Below, piece by piece: positions 60,495 through 64,000 of a DNA stretch of 64,000 nt. The position numbers and the translations under genes are program-made. The stretch spans positions 62,001 through 126,000 of the forward strand of contig NZ_JACJSA010000019.1 of the NCBI RefSeq assembly GCF_014697545.1, read 5' to 3'. Numbering within the stretch: position 1 is the stretch's first letter; each line of letters opens with the position of its first letter. The notes beneath the pieces are model-generated. The model searched no databases. It saw only the letters and a program-made list of their open reading frames with translations, and was not told where the DNA came from. This stretch comes from Oscillatoria sp. FACHB-1407 (GTDB lineage Bacteria > Cyanobacteriota > Cyanobacteriia > Elainellales > Elainellaceae).

Positions 60495-61379
60495 TTAGTC
60501 ATTCTTATCGGTTGGTAGATTCCGTGGGTACGGAGATGAAACAATAAAACCCTTATCTCTCCACTTACTTAAAACATAATCAAGGAAATCTGGCACAGGT
60601 TCAGAACCACAAAATGGTGCAAGTTCCTGTCCTGCTTTCGTTAGTAGAACCTTTCCCGTTTCTAACTCATTATCTTGTTCACCAGGAAATTCAATATTTA
60701 TTGGCGTTCCATAGTAGAAGATACAAATATGCTTTGGAATTCTCAGTCGCCTGTATCCACTAAGAGAAGCGAAACTAATTAAACCAATGTCATCCAAATG
60801 TTCTAGGGTATTGAAGTTGATGCCACGATCTACATAAATTGAGGCTTGGTCGTCATAGATCAATGGAACTACGTTACCAATCAACCACCCAAATCCGCAT
60901 AAAGTGTTAAAGAGCGATGCATCTGTTTTATCAAGTGAACCCAAAAGGTCAATCGTACGCTTTGAGTAACTACCAGGAGAATTTGCTTCTCCAGCTAACA
61001 GCTTTGCCCACAACGCTTGCATCTGTTCGTCTGATATAAGACGACACTTATCAAAGAAATTTGTGATCCAATCATCCTCAACATTATTAGGGCATGCATC
61101 CTCTTTAAGGTAAGGCAGAGCTTTAGAGGTTATAGCTTCAATGTTGTCTTGCTTTTTTGCTTCTTCAAAGATGAATCTATGCAAAGCTCGCTGTTGCAAT
61201 TCAGTTATCTCAATTTGAGCAAGAGCTTTTATTTTTTCAGCATCAGCCTCTGCACGCGCAACTTGCCTTATCTGATAGGGTTTGAAATATCCCCCAATTG
61301 CATCTGATATTTTTTCAATTAAAACAACCGCAGGTTTCGAAATATCTCCAAGATTAATGATGGAGTTACCGTTGCTCAT
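60495..61379 (-). CDS. DUF2806 family protein, probable first gene cassette of the integron
   Basis: A 294-residue soluble protein. An N-terminal helical part (ISKPAVVLIEKISDAIGGYF; ARAEADAEKIKALAQIEITE; LQQRALHRFIFEEAKKQDNI) leads to EDDWITNFFDKCRLISDEQM, QALWAKLLAGEANSPGSYSK, the signature of the DUF2806 group, and a C-terminal domain. The family is often found near phage or mobile regions, and its function is not known. The gene is AT-richer than its neighbours, is read away from intI, starts 150 bases from the attI-like core and ends 33 bases before attC site 1, all as expected for a cassette gene. A strong ribosome binding site is not visible. Confidence 0.8.
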   Translation of the reverse strand: MSNGNSIINLGDISKPAVVLIEKISDAIGGYFKPYQIRQVARAEADAEKIKALAQIEITELQQRALHRFIFEEAKKQDNIEAITSKALPYLKEDACPNNVEDDWITNFFDKCRLISDEQMQALWAKLLAGEANSPGSYSKRTIDLLGSLDKTDASLFNTLCGFGWLIGNVVPLIYDDQASIYVDRGINFNTLEHLDDIGLISFASLSGYRRLRIPKHICIFYYGTPINIEFPGEQDNELETGKVLLTKAGQELAPFCGSEPVPDFLDYVLSKWRDKGFIVSSPYPRNLPTDKND

Positions 61380-61526
61380 AATTTCTGTAGTTCAAATTTT
61401 CGGTTGATAGTACTTTTTCTCAGTACAAATATAGCAATTTCAACCGGGGGTGACAGATAAGCTGAGTGATATTCATTGCTCCCGATGGGCAGCTTCAAGG
61501 TCAGGTGCCAACTCAGCAGCAAAAAT

Positions 61527-61652
61527 AGCTAACTATGTATTCACCGTCAGATCCGGTATCTAATACCCAGAACTAACGGTATTAGACGACAAATATGTCA
61601 GTTAATACACCTGTAGTTGGGTATTATCCGTCAAATCTGTCGTCTAACACCC
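61527..61652. promoter_or_regulatory. attI: attI-like region with repeated motif
   Basis: GTTAGCT (minus strand of 61527-61533) fits the recombination core where the first cassette joins. To its right are three copies of a 23-base motif with consensus GTCARATCYGKYRTCTAAYACCC: plus strand 61546-61568 and 61630-61652 and, inverted, about 61578-61600. Such repeats resemble the integrase-binding direct repeats of attI1. The region separates DUF2806 and intI, and must contain both the cassette promoter and the intI promoter, though I cannot place them. Confidence 0.55.
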
Positions 61653-61725
61653 TAAAATTAAGGATTCATACGGCTTCTGTTGCTATTGATGAACAGCTAG
61701 GGTGAATCTTTATTGCATCTCCCTC

Positions 61726-62694
61726 ATGGATACACCCCAGCCACCTCGATTATTGGATCAGGTACGTCATGCGATTCGTCTTAAGCACTACAGCCTCAAA
61801 ACAGAGAAGTCTTATCTCCACTACATCCGGGATTACATCTTGTTTCATAACAAGAGGCATCCCAAAGAAATGGGCGCAGAGGAAATTCGCACTTACCTTA
61901 CCCATCTGGCAGTCCAACAAAACGTAGCGGCTTCAACGCAAAATGTAGCACTAAGTGCTTTGTTGTTTCTTTATCGCCATGTTTTGAATATTGAGCTTCC
62001 CTACATTGATGGCATTGAACGGGCAAAAACGCCTGAGAGAGTGCCAGTCGTGTTCACACGCTCTGAGGTAAAAGCCATTTTGTCGTATCTCGATGGTATT
62101 CATCACTTGGTCGCTAGCCTGTTGTATGGTTCGGGCTTGCGCCTTAACGAGGGATTGCAATTACGGGTAAAAGATATTGATTTTGAGTATCAGCAACTCG
62201 TGGTACGAGATGGCAAAGGGGAAAAGGATCGGGTCACAATGTTGCCGAAGGCATTGGTAGCACCGTTGAAACAGCAACTAGAGAAAACAAAGCAACTGCA
62301 TCAACAAGACCTGACTTTGGGATATGGAGCGGTGTATCTGCCCTATGCATTGGAGCGGAAATATCCCAATGCGAATCGAGACTGGGGATGGCAGTACGTA
62401 TTGCCGTCTTGGAGACGATCGCTCGATCCGCGTACCAAGGTGGTGCGGAGACATCATCTTTACGAGCGATCGCTGCAACGGGCAGTTAAGCAAGCGATTC
62501 GACAGGCTGGAATGACGAAACATGGAGGCTGTCATACCTTTCGTCATAGCTTTGCAACACATCTGCTGGAAGACGGTTACGATATTCGTACCGTGCAAGA
62601 GTTATTGGGGCACAAGGACGTTAAGACAACAATGATTTATACTCACGTTCTCAATCGAGGTGAACGTGGGGTGCGGAGTCCTTTAGATGGGTAA
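61726..62694 (+). CDS. intI: integron integrase IntI
   Basis: A 322-residue tyrosine recombinase. The N-terminal SAM-like core-binding domain begins [20 protein letters not shown] and [20 protein letters not shown], the standard IntI opening. The catalytic domain shows Arg in [20 protein letters not shown], the IntI-specific insertion [20 protein letters not shown] that distinguishes integron integrases from other tyrosine recombinases, [20 protein letters not shown] (His and Arg) and the nucleophile in [20 protein letters not shown]. All catalytic residues are present, so the enzyme may be active. The frame is open to a GTG at 61702, but ATG 61726 gives the normal start. It is divergent from the cassettes, as in integrons. 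Confidence 0.96.
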   Translation: MDTPQPPRLLDQVRHAIRLKHYSLKTEKSYLHYIRDYILFHNKRHPKEMGAEEIRTYLTHLAVQQNVAASTQNVALSALLFLYRHVLNIELPYIDGIERAKTPERVPVVFTRSEVKAILSYLDGIHHLVASLLYGSGLRLNEGLQLRVKDIDFEYQQLVVRDGKGEKDRVTMLPKALVAPLKQQLEKTKQLHQQDLTLGYGAVYLPYALERKYPNANRDWGWQYVLPSWRRSLDPRTKVVRRHHLYERSLQRAVKQAIRQAGMTKHGGCHTFRHSFATHLLEDGYDIRTVQELLGHKDVKTTMIYTHVLNRGERGVRSPLDG

Positions 62695-62896
62695 AGTTCT
62701 CTCTTTCCCTCCTACCCTTTACTCTACACATTTCATCGTGCTGCTTTGCAGATATCGCAAGGGTCGCCCCTAACAATTCTCTTAGTACGCTTGTCTACAA
62801 TCGACCTTTCGATTATTCTATGAAACACTGGATTTCCAGTAGACAGGCTTAAGGTGAGGATAACGCTGATTAGGAGTGTTGCGAGCACTCGCTAAC

Positions 62897-62935
62897 CAGC
62901 TAACCTAACTCCTGGGACTAGCAGGAGGTTAGGCT
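62897..62935. repeat. short inverted repeat between intI and a small gene
   Basis: CAGCTAACCTAACTCCTG and CAGGAGGTTAGGCTG pair with a four-base bulge. It could be a terminator hairpin without T-run for intI or a decayed repeat. The rest of 62695-63045 shows no gene. Confidence 0.45.
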
Positions 62936-63045
62936 GTGTTGATTTTAGGATCAATCGCCTTACTGAAGCAAAACAAGTGGTTAGGAAACCACGCCTTAAG
63001 CTTTTCTTCTCTACAGTTCATCTCCTTCAGTGAGGCACAAATACT

Positions 63046-63246
63046 ATGACTACAGAGTTCAACGAACGGCTGCCCGTTCCGCCTGCCGAAAAAGTGCAGA
63101 TTTGGATTATCGGAACGCGAGAGCAGGTGAAACACACGATTAACGAGTTTTATGTCAAACAACTGGTGAGCGATCGCGTTCACTTTATGCCGATTGTGCC
63201 TGCTCCGTTTGCCCAAGGCAAGTTTATGACGGTGTTAGAGCGATAG
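63046..63246 (+). CDS. small conserved cyanobacterial protein of unknown function
   Basis: A 66-residue protein, MTTEFNERLPVPPAEKVQIW then IIGTREQVKHTINEFYVKQL and HFMPIVPAPFAQGKFMTVLE. The sequence is compact and soluble, with no metal or DNA-binding motif. I know similar unnamed cyanobacterial small proteins but no function. A GAGG lies about 12 bases before the ATG, a little far for a ribosome binding site. It lies after the integron and is transcribed towards the adhesin gene. Confidence 0.65.
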   Translation: MTTEFNERLPVPPAEKVQIWIIGTREQVKHTINEFYVKQLVSDRVHFMPIVPAPFAQGKFMTVLER

Positions 63247-63366
63247 ATGAGTGTGCTTAGATCTGCAACTTTTTCCGAAAAAGTTGCAGATCTGGAGCGT
63301 GTGTTTGGGTGATGCGAAGCAGTTTCCCCTTGGGGGTTAATCGTGCATACTCTCAGCACTCAAAAC

Positions 63367-64000
63367 TCAGCATATCGAGTTTTGCCAAGCGCGATGTGAG
63401 ATCTCTGATGCTTGCGTGGTTAGCATCACGTCTCCATTGGAGGCGATCGCCCATCCTTGCGCTTCGACAATCGGGGTGTAGGGGGTATGGGTGGAATGGT
63501 TCTCTCCACCTTCCGCTGTGCTGCTCTCGCTGACCCACTCGACTAACACGTCTTCACTATCCAGGGTGTCATTGGGATTGCTGGGCAATCCACCCCGTCC
63601 CGTAATTAGAAAGCTATCTGCATTGTTGTTTGCGATCGCACTTGCACTGCATCCCCGGCTAATTTGAGTTGAGGCATCCGCGAGATTGGTTGGGAGTTCG
63701 GTTAAACCTCGACTCGGATCAATGTCAGGGGTGTTGATCGCAACAGTTCCAGCGACACCAACACGAGAACTGGCAGTGATGTCATTATCGAGCGTGAGGC
63801 GATCGCGAAACTCAATACCAAAAAGTCGCTGAGTTGTGATGTTGATATTGCCGCCATTGCCGCGATCGGCGTTGGCGATGATGTCGCTTCCTGGCGCATC
63901 TCCAGGCGTAGCAACGATGAACCCTTCAGGAGCGGCAAGGGTGATGTTGCCACCGTTTGCAGTTCCATTAGCTTCAGCGGAGATCAGGCTGCGATCGCTC
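63367..64000 (-). CDS. filamentous haemagglutinin-like adhesin, C-terminal end (runs off the right edge)
   Basis: The minus-strand frame is open from the window edge to a stop at 63367, about 210 residues. It has repeats of a right-handed beta-helix (TANGGNITLAAPEGFIVATP, DIIANADRGNGGNINITTQR, LFGIEFRDRLTLDNDITASS) ending in the conserved cyanobacterial tail SRGCSASAIANNNADSFLIT then GRGGLPSNPNDTLDSEDVLV. This tail is typical of large exported proteins with an N-terminal haemagglutination-activity domain, secreted by two-partner systems. Only the C-terminal part is in the window; the N-terminal secretion domain lies outside. Confidence 0.88.
   Translation of the reverse strand, partial: SDRSLISAEANGTANGGNITLAAPEGFIVATPGDAPGSDIIANADRGNGGNINITTQRLFGIEFRDRLTLDNDITASSRVGVAGTVAINTPDIDPSRGLTELPTNLADASTQISRGCSASAIANNNADSFLITGRGGLPSNPNDTLDSEDVLVEWVSESSTAEGGENHSTHTPYTPIVEAQGWAIASNGDVMLTTQASEISHRAWQNSIC

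Noticed and set aside
61407-61425. LexA (SOS) box before the integron genes
   Set aside because: AGTAC repeats occur, but their spacing (eight bases) does not fit the cyanobacterial LexA box, which has four.
62897-62935. attC site to the right of intI
   Set aside because: Cores like CCTAAC and GTTAGGC are present, but the element is only 39 bases, too short for an attC, and is on the wrong side of intI.

Overview
The window is cyanobacterial chromosome. The palindrome GCGATCGC (HIP1) and its core GATCGC recur inside and between genes. The gene content includes cpcG and a CpcS/CpeS-type bilin lyase (phycobilisome), ycf35 and ycf46, a Psb35-related small protein, DUF1517 and DUF2721 proteins, an SLH-domain envelope protein and large hybrid histidine kinases. 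Arrays of heptamer repeats (STRR type) and several MITE-like families point to a filamentous lineage with a repeat-rich genome. I cannot name the genus from the sequence.

Layout. 1-9.2 kb: end of an alpha/beta hydrolase, a deacetylase-family enzyme, a DUF2721 membrane protein, a cluster of DnaA boxes (probable oriC) directly upstream of dnaN, DUF3095, sfsA, an M61 peptidase and a Crp-type regulator. 9.4-18.1 kb: a phosphatase, ycf35, ycf46, a ribbon-helix-helix protein, a SufR-like regulator, sppA, a beta-CASP-like hydrolase and a 40-residue thylakoid-type peptide. 19-29.5 kb: a protein with a degenerate nuclease fold, two hybrid kinases in one operon, a TPR protein, an M28 peptidase and a membrane protein. 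29.9-35.6 kb: eno, gloA, a fatty-acid/sterol hydroxylase, a DAHP synthase gene with an unusual leader, and pyrD. 36-46 kb: a GAF sensor, an SLH protein, small genes, a nest of MITEs, cpcG, a zinc-protease-like gene and cpcS. 44.6-50.4 kb: a probable catabolic group (amidohydrolase, RidA, isochorismatase-type hydrolase, cupin, CocE-type hydrolase). 50-59 kb: mixed small genes, an MBL hydrolase with a ferredoxin domain, an HxlR/reductase divergent pair and a sensor kinase. 59.6-62.7 kb: an integron with intI, a repeat-rich attI-like region, a DUF2806 cassette, one good attC site and older decayed cassette remains. The right edge is the C-terminus of a filamentous-haemagglutinin-like adhesin.

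The most striking feature is the 350-base leader of the DAHP synthase gene (33454-33799, minus strand). It holds two complete, tandem ribosome-mediated attenuators. Each has a short leader peptide packed with Phe, Tyr and Trp codons, an antiterminator segment overlapping the last codons, and a Rho-independent terminator that competes with it. The enzyme itself appears to lack the N-terminal regulatory domain seen in relatives, so control may have moved to the mRNA leader. The second is the integron with a decayed toxin-antitoxin cassette whose only coding lesions are four nonsense transitions and a truncation at an attC-like site.

Several start codons below were moved from the longest possible frame on the basis of Shine-Dalgarno sequences, notably aroF (GTG), eno, ridA (TTG), gloA, ycf35 and the YkgJ-type gene. 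Homology calls come from recognising motifs by eye; no database search was run.
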